Source: Ruminococcus sp. UBA4350
GTDB taxonomy: Bacteria; Bacillota; Clostridia; Oscillospirales; Ruminococcaceae
Direction: 5' to 3'
Length of the DNA stretch: 9,408 bases
NCBI GenBank assembly: GCA_002394125.1
Contig: DGSY01000149.1
Coordinates: 1 to 9,408 of the forward strand
Shown here: positions 1 through 5,849 of the stretch, in pieces
Layout of the letters: each line of letters begins with the position of its first letter
How positions within the stretch are numbered: position 1 is the first letter of the stretch
Made by a program: the position numbers and the translations under genes
The notes under the pieces: generated by a model
The model's input: only the letters and a program-made list of their open reading frames with translations
What the model was told of the DNA's origin: nothing
The model's database searches: none

Positions 1-64
1 CTGATAAAGGTGGTATAAAACCTTTTAATGATGACATTTGGTGACTGGTAAGATATGGTAATGC
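1..64. other. Unassigned sequence left of the MITE
   Basis: AT-rich sequence with no supportable gene. One frame reads a short tail ending in FNDDIW and a stop at about position 44. It is too short to assign and could be the end of a gene lying mostly outside the window. Confidence 0.3.
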
Positions 65-233
65 TAGGGAAGCACTGATTAAATCTGGTGCGCAGTCAGA
101 TTTTTCGTCAGATTGTATGAAAACGACGCCGCTGGGCTGACGCCCAGCAAGGAGTTTTCGTGCAAGATGACGGAAAATATGCAAGCAGATTGCGTGCCAA
201 GCCGTCAGGCGGGATTTAATCATTGATTCCCTA
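65..233. mobile_element. MITE-like element, TA-flanked, folds into one long hairpin
   Basis: The ends are imperfect inverted repeats. The left end (65-85) reads TAGGGAAGCACTGATTAAATC less its last base, and the right end (213-233) is its reverse complement with 2 mismatches in 21. The outermost dinucleotide on each side is TA, as expected if TA was the duplicated target, which is the habit of IS630/Tc1-mariner relatives. The interior is almost entirely self-complementary: TGGTGCGCA pairs with TGCGTGCCA, ATTTTTCGTCA with TGACGGAAAAT, GAAAAC with GTTTTC, and the apex is GCTGGGC-TGAC-GCCCAGC (131-148). There is no ORF. It is therefore a non-autonomous element that would need a transposase in trans. 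Whether it still moves is unknown. A structured REP/ERIC-type repeat is the alternative. Confidence 0.75.
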
Positions 234-236
234 GAG

Positions 237-335
237 TCGTTCAATCCGAACTATCCGCCGATGCATTTCAGCCGCGTTGATTCTGAACATTTGCGAATTG
301 TCGGAATCGTGCAGAGGATCATCAGAGATCTTTGA
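237..335 (+). pseudogene. C-terminal remnant resembling an S24/LexA-type repressor
   Basis: A frame opening at the MITE border reads SFNPNYPPMHFSRVDSEHLR and continues IVGIVQRIIRDL to a TGA at 333-335. The pattern NPxYxPM followed about 15 residues later by (L)RIVGxVxxxIRxL resembles the last beta strands of LexA/CI-type S24 peptidase-fold repressors. The catalytic Ser and Lys, and the DNA-binding half, are absent. In the other direction the frame runs into the MITE, which gives a stop at 168-170, so the element may have inserted into the gene or captured its end. The family call is by motif resemblance only and the remnant is about 32 residues, so it could be another protein. It lies directly upstream of the HicA-like remnant. 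Confidence 0.45.
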
Positions 336-422
336 TAATTGTCTGTGACAAATCATTGAAAGGAAAAAGCATGGGAAATCCTGAAAACAGTATTTGGAGA
401 GAAAGGAGAGAATGAATAACCC

Positions 423-497
423 ATGAGCCAATATGAAAAACTACTGTATGCTGTTCTCAGCGGAAGGCGAGACAGCAGCATCGCATTCGCCGACCTG
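423..497 (+). pseudogene. HicA-like toxin, N-terminal remnant
   Basis: An ATG at 423, with an AAAGGAG sequence about 15 nt upstream, starts MSQYEKLLYAVLSGRRDSSI followed by AFADL. This resembles the opening helix and 'SGxxDxxIxFxDL' segment of clostridial HicA mRNA-interferase toxins (about 75-90 residues). The part that would carry the catalytic His and the rest of the dsRBD-like fold is gone. From 498 the sequence switches to the galE 3' end, so the reading frame stops at 507-509 by accident of the junction. No HicB antitoxin follows. A short frame just upstream (371-415, 14 codons) is unrecognised. The family call rests on 25 residues. Confidence 0.5.
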
Positions 498-597
498 TAC
501 AGGGATTGATGCAGCTATGAACGGAGCTGCAGATCACTGCGTGATGCGCTCGGTCGATGATATCTCAGCAAAAATTCTTACTGTGTTAGCAAAATAA
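498..597 (+). pseudogene. Collapsed galE 3' end plus tmk remnant
   Basis: From 498 the sequence matches the intact galE-tmk junction on the opposite strand (3498 downward): galE's last codons (Y-R-D-stop), the 7-nt gap, and the tmk start, at 27 of 28 nt by eye. The tmk reading frame at 517-597 encodes MNG-AADHC-(V)MRSVDDISAKILTVLAK. Compared with intact Tmk (220 aa), it keeps residues 1-3, 182-186 and about 203-218, so two internal deletions removed the P-loop, DRY motif and lid. The product cannot be a kinase. It is followed 27 nt later by the intact nucleotidyltransferase gene, so the ancestral order galE-tmk-nucleotidyltransferase is still readable. A functional 26-residue peptide is very unlikely. 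Confidence 0.88.
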
Positions 598-624
598 TAA
601 TCCGAATAGTAAACGGAGGGTATT

Positions 625-1743
625 ATGGATAAGAATACATACCGTCATACAGCATACCAAATGATCCGTCTTGTCCGCTGCGCGCTGACAGGCAGAACGC
701 CGGACAGAGAATGGACAAAATCGCTCGATCTGCCGGTGCTGTTCGAGGTCTGTGAGAATCATATTCTGACAGCGTGCGCGGCATATGCACTCGAAGCCGC
801 CGGCATTCACGATCCGCAATTCACCGAGGCAAAGGCGAAGGCGATCCGCAAGAACATTCTGCTCGATGCGGAGCGCAGAGCGATTCTTGCAAGGCTGGAG
901 CAGTCGCAGATCTGGTATATGCCGCTGAAGGGCGCTTTGCTGAAGGACTGGTATCCAAAGCTCGGAATGCGGCAGATGTCGGACAATGATATTCTGTATG
1001 ACGGCAGATACCGTGAGCGGGTCAGGGATATCCTGCTGGAGCGCGGCTTTATCTGCGATCATTTCGGAAAAGGTCCTAACGATGCCTATCTGAAAGAACC
1101 GGTCTATAACTTTGAGATGCACCATCATTTGTTCCTCGAAGCAAATGTCGGCGGATTTCACAGCTATTATGAGAATGTGAAAGACCGCCTGCTGAAAGAT
1201 GAAGAAAATGCGTTCGGATATCATTTCCGGCCGGAAGACTTTTATCTTTATATGACGGCACATGAATACAAGCATTTTGCAAGCGGCGGAACCGGTGTGC
1301 GGTCGCTGGCGGATACCTATGTTTTTATTCAGAAATACGGCGATATACTGGACTGGGATTATCTGCATACCGAACTGGAGAAGATGAATCTGACGGACTA
1401 TGAGCAGCAGAACCGTGAGCTTGCCATGAAGCTGTTCTCCTGTGCGCGGCTGTCAGAGGAAGAAAAGCAGAGATTGGATTATTATATTCTTTCCGGTACC
1501 TACGGCAACCTGAAAAACCATGTGGAAAACCGTGTTCAGGAGATGGGGAAAGGCTCAAAAGCAAAATATATTCTGCAGCGCTTATTTCCGTCAGCCGCAC
1601 ATCTCAAGTCAATCTGGCCGTTTTTTTACCGTCACAAATGGCTGTTGCCGATCCTTTGGATCTACCGGCCGATATACGGATTGATTTTCAACAGAAAGAT
1701 GCTCATTAACGAATTGCGTTATCTTTGGAGGACAAATGTGTAA
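625..1743 (+). CDS. Nucleotidyltransferase family protein (PF14907-like)
   Basis: A 372-residue protein starting at ATG 625 with a good ribosome binding site (CGGAGGG, 6-7 nt upstream). The core resembles the uncharacterised nucleotidyltransferase family NTP_transf_5: MPLKGALLKDWYP at residues 99-111, then R116-x-MSDNDIL with D120 and D122 as candidate metal-binding acidic residues. Further on come the FEMHHH segment (163-168) and the AHEYKHF...GxRSLADTYVF region (212-234) typical of that family. There is no signal peptide. The C-terminal 50 residues are rich in W, Y and L without a clear membrane helix. The substrate is unknown; in Firmicutes such proteins often sit near surface-polysaccharide or peptide-modification genes. 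A second, truncated copy of codons 13-60 lies behind tmk at 2819-2679. No promoter was found directly upstream, and expression may depend on the debris region before it. Confidence 0.85.
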   Translation: MDKNTYRHTAYQMIRLVRCALTGRTPDREWTKSLDLPVLFEVCENHILTACAAYALEAAGIHDPQFTEAKAKAIRKNILLDAERRAILARLEQSQIWYMPLKGALLKDWYPKLGMRQMSDNDILYDGRYRERVRDILLERGFICDHFGKGPNDAYLKEPVYNFEMHHHLFLEANVGGFHSYYENVKDRLLKDEENAFGYHFRPEDFYLYMTAHEYKHFASGGTGVRSLADTYVFIQKYGDILDWDYLHTELEKMNLTDYEQQNRELAMKLFSCARLSEEEKQRLDYYILSGTYGNLKNHVENRVQEMGKGSKAKYILQRLFPSAAHLKSIWPFFYRHKWLLPILWIYRPIYGLIFNRKMLINELRYLWRTNV

Positions 1744-1929
1744 ATCACAGGATCATCTCGATAATGCCTGATGTCGTAAAAGCTGTCACTACAGGTCATC
1801 CCCTTCCCTGTCAAGCGTCAACTCTTCAGTTTCAAATCTAGGATACTATCACTTATTTTCAGGAACTCACTAACTATCACCGCTAAGCCCGACACGAAAC
1901 AAAGCATTCGTTCGCGGCGAGCTTGATGT
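1744..1929. other. Intergenic stretch, no gene seen
   Basis: About 190 bases between the nucleotidyltransferase stop and the aldo/keto reductase remnant. No reading frame or strong promoter is recognisable. At 1867-1877 there is TCACTAACTAT, an 11-nt match to half of the operator region at 8778-8788; the second half-site is not conserved here. This may be a decayed control region of the lost reductase gene. Confidence 0.4.
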
Positions 1930-2119
1930 GTTTTCAGCGCAGAACAGGGGCTTGCAAAATACTACGAGGGCAAGGACGATGCTCCGATGATCGGTGTCTC
2001 CAACCACAATCTTGCGGAGATCAAACAGGCTGACTGCCGATGAGGTAAAGGAGCTTGAAAGCACTGCGGACGGTCTTGGACTGAATGTGATCCGTTTCTG
2101 GAAAAAGGAAATGAAGTAA
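1930..2119 (+). pseudogene. Aldo/keto reductase remnant (two pieces)
   Basis: Piece one (1930 to about 2030) reads ...EQGLAKYYEGKDDAPMIGVS followed by NHNLAEIKQAD. IGVSNxxxxEIK is the strand-and-helix motif of aldo/keto reductases after the barrel's NADPH-site strand. Piece two, in another frame (2030-2119), reads LTADEVKELESTADGLGLNV followed by IRFWKKEMK and TAA, which is the typical AKR C-terminal helix (LTxxEVxxLExxAD). The roughly 100 residues normally between these motifs are deleted, along with the whole N-terminal half containing the catalytic Asp/Tyr/Lys/His. The junction also shifts frame, so no enzyme is made. AKR genes are often neighbours of flavodoxin genes in Clostridia, which fits the intact flavodoxin starting 15 nt after this stop. 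The remnant ends with a reader-friendly coupling distance to the next gene. Confidence 0.75.
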
Positions 2120-2134
2120 ACAGGAGGGAAAATT

Positions 2135-2599
2135 ATGAGCAAGAAACTGGTAGCATATTTCTCCGCAAGCGGCAGCACTGCAAGGCTGGCAAAGCAGCTG
2201 GCAGCGGCAGCAGGTGCAGACCTTTACGAGATCAAGCCTGCCATCCCCTACACAAGCGAAGACCTCAACTGGCAGAACAAGCAGTCACGCAGCAGCATTG
2301 AGATGAACGACCGCAGCTCACGCCCTGCACTTGCAGACAGCAATGCGGATGTTGCAGCATATGATACGATCTATGTGGGCTTCCCCGTATGGTGGTACAT
2401 CGCCCCGACGATCATCAATTCTTTCCTGGAAAGCTATGACTTTTCGGGCAAGAAGATCATTCTCTTTGCGGCATCCGGCGGCAGCGGATTCGGAAAGGCT
2501 GTACAGAACCTGAAAAACAGCGCGCCGAATGCTGAGATCATTGAGGGTAAGGTCAATCCGTCAGCGAAGGATATCGAAGCGCTTGCGGCAATGGGATAA
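2135..2599 (+). CDS. Flavodoxin (Flavodoxin_4-like)
   Basis: A 154-residue cytosolic flavoprotein that should bind FMN and carry electrons at low potential. The start at ATG 2135 has a strong AGGAGGG site. Motifs in order: YFSASGSTARLAKQLAA at residues 8-24, the phosphate-binding loop after strand 1; YDTIYVGFPVWWYIAPTIIN, the strand-3 and W-rich FMN-ring loop; and KKIILFAASGGSGFGKAV, the strand-4 loop. The layout fits the long-chain-like flavodoxin family of Clostridia (PF12682) rather than classical ferredoxin-replacing flavodoxins. The protein ends at DIEALAAMG, a little before the usual final helix, because the stop falls early; this may be a mild truncation. It is the only intact survivor of an aldo/keto reductase-flavodoxin pair, and a strong terminator follows 35 nt later. 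Confidence 0.88.
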   Translation: MSKKLVAYFSASGSTARLAKQLAAAAGADLYEIKPAIPYTSEDLNWQNKQSRSSIEMNDRSSRPALADSNADVAAYDTIYVGFPVWWYIAPTIINSFLESYDFSGKKIILFAASGGSGFGKAVQNLKNSAPNAEIIEGKVNPSAKDIEALAAMG

Positions 2600-2634
2600 A
2601 ACCGCTGACTGCACATAACAAAAAGAATAACAGG

Positions 2635-2678
2635 AAATCCCGGAGATCTGCTTGTCAGGCAGTTCTCCGGGATTTTTT
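2635..2678 (+). terminator. Rho-independent terminator after flavodoxin
   Basis: A 12-bp perfect stem, AAATCCCGGAGA (2635-2646) with TCTCCGGGATTT (2664-2675), has inner CTGC/GCAG pairs extending it, and the T-run is 2673-2678. Read in the opposite direction the hairpin is followed only by TTTCC, so it may act weakly on the converging tmk operon too. The nucleotidyltransferase fragment begins at the very next base. Confidence 0.9.
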
Positions 2679-2819
2679 GCCGGCAGCTTCGAGTGCATAC
2701 GCCGCGCACGCTGTCAGAATATGATCCTCACAGACCGCGAACAGCACCGGCAGATCGAGTTATTTTGCTCATTCTCTGTCCGGCTTTCTGTCCGTCAGCG
2801 CAGCGGACAAGACGGATCA
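2679..2819 (-). pseudogene. 5' fragment of the nucleotidyltransferase gene
   Basis: The reverse complement of this stretch aligns without interruption, except for one 2-nt gap, with 662-804 of the intact nucleotidyltransferase gene. I count 11 mismatches in 141 aligned bases. It covers codons 13 to 60 and ends abruptly at the terminator hairpin. The 2-nt deletion and an in-frame TGA/TAA make it non-coding, and the native start codon and ribosome site are missing. Its first bases (TGATCCG...) provide the stop codon of tmk, so the fragment overlaps tmk by three bases. It marks the former position of the third gene of a galE-tmk-nucleotidyltransferase operon. Confidence 0.93.
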
Positions 2820-3479
2820 GGTTTCTGTCAGCACTGCAAGGATCTCCGCCGCGATATCATCGACCGTGCGCATCGCTCCGCCGGAGACGCATTCCACAAC
2901 GCGCCAGCCGAGCACCTTTGCGCAGTGATCTGCGGCTCTGCGCGACTGCATGAGATATGCAGTATTCGCCTCGTGAATATCCTTTTTCGATTCGTCGCCC
3001 TGATAGCGTCCGCTCATCAGCTTCTGGCTGACTGCCGGATCGACACGCAGATACACCGTGCAGAACGGCGCGGGAATGCCGAGCAGCTCATACTCATAAT
3101 GGAACAGCCATTTGAGAAAGCCCTCCCACTCCGATTCGGGCAGCTTCGCGCACTGGTGAATCGCATTCGATGTCGTATAACGGTCAGCGATCACCGTGCC
3201 GCCGTTCAGATAAAAGTCTCTCCAGTTTTTCATGTAGCTTGCATAGCGGTCAACGGCATAAAAGCTCGATGCCGCATACGGGTTCACCGCATTCGGATCC
3301 GTGCCGAATTCACCGGAGAGATACATCCGTACCAGCGCCGAGGATTCGCTCTCATAATCCGGAAACGAAACCTTCATCACGCGCTCACCATTTGCCTGAA
3401 GCGCTTCAAACAGCTTCTGCGCCTGTGTCGCCTTGCCGCTGCCGTCAAGCCCTTCGATCACGATCAGTTTTCCGCTCAT
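2817..3479 (-). CDS. tmk: Thymidylate kinase
   Basis: A 220-residue cytosolic dTMP kinase that makes dTDP from dTMP and ATP for DNA synthesis. The Walker A loop EGLDGSGKATQ is at residues 9-19. FPDYES (39-44) and the DRY motif D99-R100-Y101, with TTSN after it, form the thymidylate site. SGRYQGDESKKD (156-167) is the lid. This is the divergent clostridial form. The start at 3479 is chosen because MSGKLIVIEG places the P-loop at the normal distance; a longer frame to 3647 overlaps galE and adds 56 residues of no family character. Its AGGGA ribosome site lies inside the end of galE, 7 nt upstream, suggesting translational coupling. The last residues (LTET) and stop arise at a deletion junction with the nucleotidyltransferase fragment. 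The other copy of tmk (498-597) is dead, so this one is the functional gene in the window. Confidence 0.95.
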   Translation of the reverse strand: MSGKLIVIEGLDGSGKATQAQKLFEALQANGERVMKVSFPDYESESSALVRMYLSGEFGTDPNAVNPYAASSFYAVDRYASYMKNWRDFYLNGGTVIADRYTTSNAIHQCAKLPESEWEGFLKWLFHYEYELLGIPAPFCTVYLRVDPAVSQKLMSGRYQGDESKKDIHEANTAYLMQSRRAADHCAKVLGWRVVECVSGGAMRTVDDIAAEILAVLTET

Positions 3480-3486
3480 AGCTGCA

Positions 3487-4506
3487 TCAATCCCTGTAAC
3501 CGTTCGGATTATTCTTCTGCCAGTTCCAGCTGTCGCGGCACATATCGTCGAGCGTATACTGCGTTGTCCAGCCGAGGATCTCCGCAGCCTTATCCGCATT
3601 CGCATAGAACTCCGGCAGATCACCGAAGCGGCGTGCGCCGAATTCATATTTCACCGGAACGCCGTTGACGCGCTCAAACGCTTCAACGATCTCCTTCACG
3701 CTGTACGGCGTACCCGTTCCGAGATTGAACACCTCAACGCCCTTGTGTCCCAGCACATAATCTGTTGCCTTCACATGACCGACCGCAAGGTCAACCACAT
3801 GGATATAGTCTCTGCGGCAGGTGCCGTCCGGTGTCGGATAATCGTTGCCGAAAACGGTCAGGTGATCGCGCTTGCCGACTGCGACCTGCGTGATGAACGG
3901 CATCAGATTGTTCGGGATGCCGCAGGGATCCTCACCGATCATGCCGGTCGGATGCGCACCGATTGGATTGAAATACCGCAGCAGCACGACAGAAAGATCA
4001 GTGTCCGCCTTTGCCGCATCCTCGAAGATCTGCTCCATCATGGCTTTCGTCCAGCCATAGGGATTCGAGCAGGTTCCGCGCTTCATTGTCTCGATATACG
4101 GGATCGGATTCTCCTCGCCGTAGACCGTTGCGCTCGACGAGAAAATCACATTCTTCACGCCGAACTCTGCCATGACCTCCAGCAGCGAAAGCGTCGTATC
4201 TATGTTGTTTCTGTAGTACATCAGCGGCTTCTGCACGGATTCGCCGACAGCTTTCAGTCCGGCGAAGTGGATCACTGCGTCGATCTTGTTTGCAGAAAAA
4301 ATCTCCGTCAGCTTTGCCGTGTCGCGGACATCCGCTTCATAGAGCTTCACGGATTTTCCGGTAATCTTTTCGACGCGCCGGATCGCCTCCGGTGAGCTGT
4401 TCGAGTAATTGTCCGCTACGACGACATCATAGCCTGCATTCAGCAGCTCAACTGCGGTATGCGAACCGATGTAGCCCGCGCCGCCTGCCAGTAATACTGT
4501 TGCCAT
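3487..4506 (-). CDS. galE: UDP-glucose 4-epimerase
   Basis: A 339-residue short-chain dehydrogenase/reductase-fold enzyme interconverting UDP-glucose and UDP-galactose with bound NAD (some homologues also act on the N-acetyl sugars). The Rossmann motif GGAGYIG spans residues 8-14, with the second residue of the usual TGGAGYIG replaced by Ala7. SSSATVYG (123-130) carries the catalytic Ser. NPYGWTK (148-154) holds the YxxxK pair, Y150 and K154. RYFNPIGAHPTG and the sugar-site region GTCRRDYIHVVDLA (228-241) are normal. The length is as expected for bacterial GalE. It begins 12 nt after the uridylyltransferase stop, with the AAAGGAG ribosome site overlapping that stop, and its own stop is 7 nt from tmk, so it is mid-operon. 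A scrap of a second galE 3' end survives at 498-509. Confidence 0.97.
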   Translation of the reverse strand: MATVLLAGGAGYIGSHTAVELLNAGYDVVVADNYSNSSPEAIRRVEKITGKSVKLYEADVRDTAKLTEIFSANKIDAVIHFAGLKAVGESVQKPLMYYRNNIDTTLSLLEVMAEFGVKNVIFSSSATVYGEENPIPYIETMKRGTCSNPYGWTKAMMEQIFEDAAKADTDLSVVLLRYFNPIGAHPTGMIGEDPCGIPNNLMPFITQVAVGKRDHLTVFGNDYPTPDGTCRRDYIHVVDLAVGHVKATDYVLGHKGVEVFNLGTGTPYSVKEIVEAFERVNGVPVKYEFGARRFGDLPEFYANADKAAEILGWTTQYTLDDMCRDSWNWQKNNPNGYRD

Positions 4507-4518
4507 GTTTTTCTCCTT

Positions 4519-5733
4519 TCAAAGTGCAACGCCGTTCAGCCGAAGCAGCTCCCGCGCCGTATCGACCGAATCCACGCCTGTTTTGTTCTTGACCGGCGCA
4601 AACTCTTTGCTGCGGTCAACCTCATACGCAAGACAGTCATCCTGCAATTTTACCATGTCAAGTGCCAGTGTTTCAAACTTATATGCATTCGGCTCCTCCG
4701 GTTTGACAAATTCGCCGTTTGCCGCCATATACGGAATCTTCTTGAATGCACGGTGCAGCGGCAGCTTCACCGAAAGCGTCTGATTCAGTTTGTCCACGCG
4801 GAACAGATAATTCAGGATCACGCCGTAATTATAGGAGAGTGTGCCGTCCGCTTCGCGGCGGTGGATCATCTCATCTGTCATCTCGTAATACTCGACGATC
4901 GACGGTCTGCCGTCCTCCAGACACAGCACGCCGACGCGCTCCTCCGGATCTGCTTTCGCAACGACCTTTGCGCCGGAGACCTTGCCGGATTCGATCACGG
5001 CACCGATGAAGCACGGGTCGGCAATGCGCTGCAGCACGTTGTCAACCGCAAAGACATTCAGCCATTCGATCTGCGCGTTCTGCACGATGCGCAGCATTCC
5101 GGTTTTCGCCATCGAAGCATACCAGCCGCCGTTGCCGTTCGGCGCAGTCTTGATGACGCCCTTGTCCGCGAGCATCAGCTTGCCGTTCGTATCCACGGTC
5201 GGGAGCTGCTCCTGCACGAAGAAAAACACATTGTCCGGACTGTAGCCGAAATAGCTGTGCTGCTCGAAGAAACTGACCGTTTCCTCGTTGTTTTCGGTGC
5301 TTGTCATGATGAACAGCGGAATCCACGCATCTGCCTGCTTCACCACATCGAGCAGATTGTTGATGAGGCACTCAAAAATATACAGCTCACGGTCGATGCC
5401 GATGCGGAACATCCCCTTCGGATGATCGAATCCAAGGCGGCTGCCCTGTCCGCCGGCCAGCAGCACGGCACCGATCTTTCCGTCGCGGATCGCCTGAAGG
5501 CCAATCTGCGTATAGCGCTCACGGTTCTGCGCGATATCCGAAAGCGTGACCGCAGAGAGCGGAGCAAATGTGCCGCGCTTTTCCTCGATATCACCCTCGC
5601 TCAGCACGGAGTAATCCAGTGTGCCCAGATGTGCTGCCATTGCACGCTGCTCCGATTCTGTCAGCGTCTTCATATGCCTGACGATATGCTCCTGATGCAG
5701 CATATTCAGCATTTCAAATGCTTTGTTCTTCAT
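4519..5733 (-). CDS. UDPGP-family UTP-sugar-1-phosphate uridylyltransferase
   Basis: A 404-residue cytosolic pyrophosphorylase that joins UTP to a sugar 1-phosphate. It belongs to the UDPGP family (PF01704, the eukaryotic UDP-glucose/UDP-GlcNAc pyrophosphorylase type) and not to the GalU family usual in bacteria. The signature LLAGGQGSRLGFDHPKGMF runs from residue 91 to 109, with K106 as the catalytic lysine position. PNGNGGWY (198-205) and VDNVL (230-234) are the uridine and metal-site segments, and a C-terminal NKTGVDSVDTAR is at 383-394. Placement between ugd and galE suggests UDP-glucose as product. Sequence alone does not exclude UDP-GlcNAc, because the motifs are shared. The start at 5733 has a GAGG site 9 nt upstream. 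It is co-directional with ugd after a 116-nt gap that holds a hairpin and a possible internal promoter. Confidence 0.88.
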   Translation of the reverse strand: MKNKAFEMLNMLHQEHIVRHMKTLTESEQRAMAAHLGTLDYSVLSEGDIEEKRGTFAPLSAVTLSDIAQNRERYTQIGLQAIRDGKIGAVLLAGGQGSRLGFDHPKGMFRIGIDRELYIFECLINNLLDVVKQADAWIPLFIMTSTENNEETVSFFEQHSYFGYSPDNVFFFVQEQLPTVDTNGKLMLADKGVIKTAPNGNGGWYASMAKTGMLRIVQNAQIEWLNVFAVDNVLQRIADPCFIGAVIESGKVSGAKVVAKADPEERVGVLCLEDGRPSIVEYYEMTDEMIHRREADGTLSYNYGVILNYLFRVDKLNQTLSVKLPLHRAFKKIPYMAANGEFVKPEEPNAYKFETLALDMVKLQDDCLAYEVDRSKEFAPVKNKTGVDSVDTARELLRLNGVAL

Positions 5734-5765
5734 GTGTCAACCTCACTTCCCCGAATATGCAGAAT

Positions 5766-5793
5766 GAACGGTGCATGATGCCATGTACCGTTC
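5766..5793. other. Inverted repeat in the leader of the uridylyltransferase gene
   Basis: GAACGGTGCATG (5766-5777) and CATGTACCGTTC (5782-5793) form a 12-bp arm with a 4-nt loop. The single imperfect pair is G.U if transcribed on the plus strand and A-C on the minus strand. There is no T-run either way, so a terminator is unlikely. It lies 33-60 nt upstream of the gene start and could be a protein-binding site or an mRNA stability element. Confidence 0.5.
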
Positions 5794-5810
5794 TTCTGTT
5801 GATTACAGTT

Positions 5811-5839
5811 TATTATTGCAGAGTGCAGCATGAATGCAA
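5811..5839 (-). promoter_or_regulatory. Possible internal promoter before the uridylyltransferase gene
   Basis: On the minus strand TTGCAT (5839-5834) and ATAATA (5816-5811) are 17 nt apart. The -10 is a poor match (TATAAT also fits with a shift of one to two bases). If real, the hairpin at 5766-5793 would lie in its 5' leader. Confidence 0.35.
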
Positions 5840-5849
5840 GCCCATGAAA

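Noticed and set aside
231..431. 66-codon minus-strand frame
   Set aside because: It lies over the repressor-like remnant and has no recognisable start signal or family character.
1780..1825. Possible MerR-type promoter (TTGACGCTTGACAGGG...ACCTGT on the minus strand)
   Set aside because: The dyad is short, no good -10 follows and no gene lies downstream on that strand.
1867..1877. Second copy of the GTTAGT/ACTAAC operator before the AKR remnant
   Set aside because: Only one half-site is present; kept as a hint, not annotated as an operator.
3480..3647. Longer start for tmk (56 extra residues)
   Set aside because: It overlaps the end of galE in another frame, has no family-like sequence, and MSGKLIVIEG at 3479 gives the normal P-loop position.
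2652..3668. 338-codon plus-strand frame across the nucleotidyltransferase fragment and tmk
   Set aside because: Its similarity to the antisense frame at 586-1368 is real but reflects only the duplicated nucleotidyltransferase DNA, not a coding gene on that strand.
3433..5778. Long plus-strand open frames opposite galE and the uridylyltransferase gene
   Set aside because: Shadows of the real minus-strand genes; their composition (Cys, His, Arg rich) is not protein-like.
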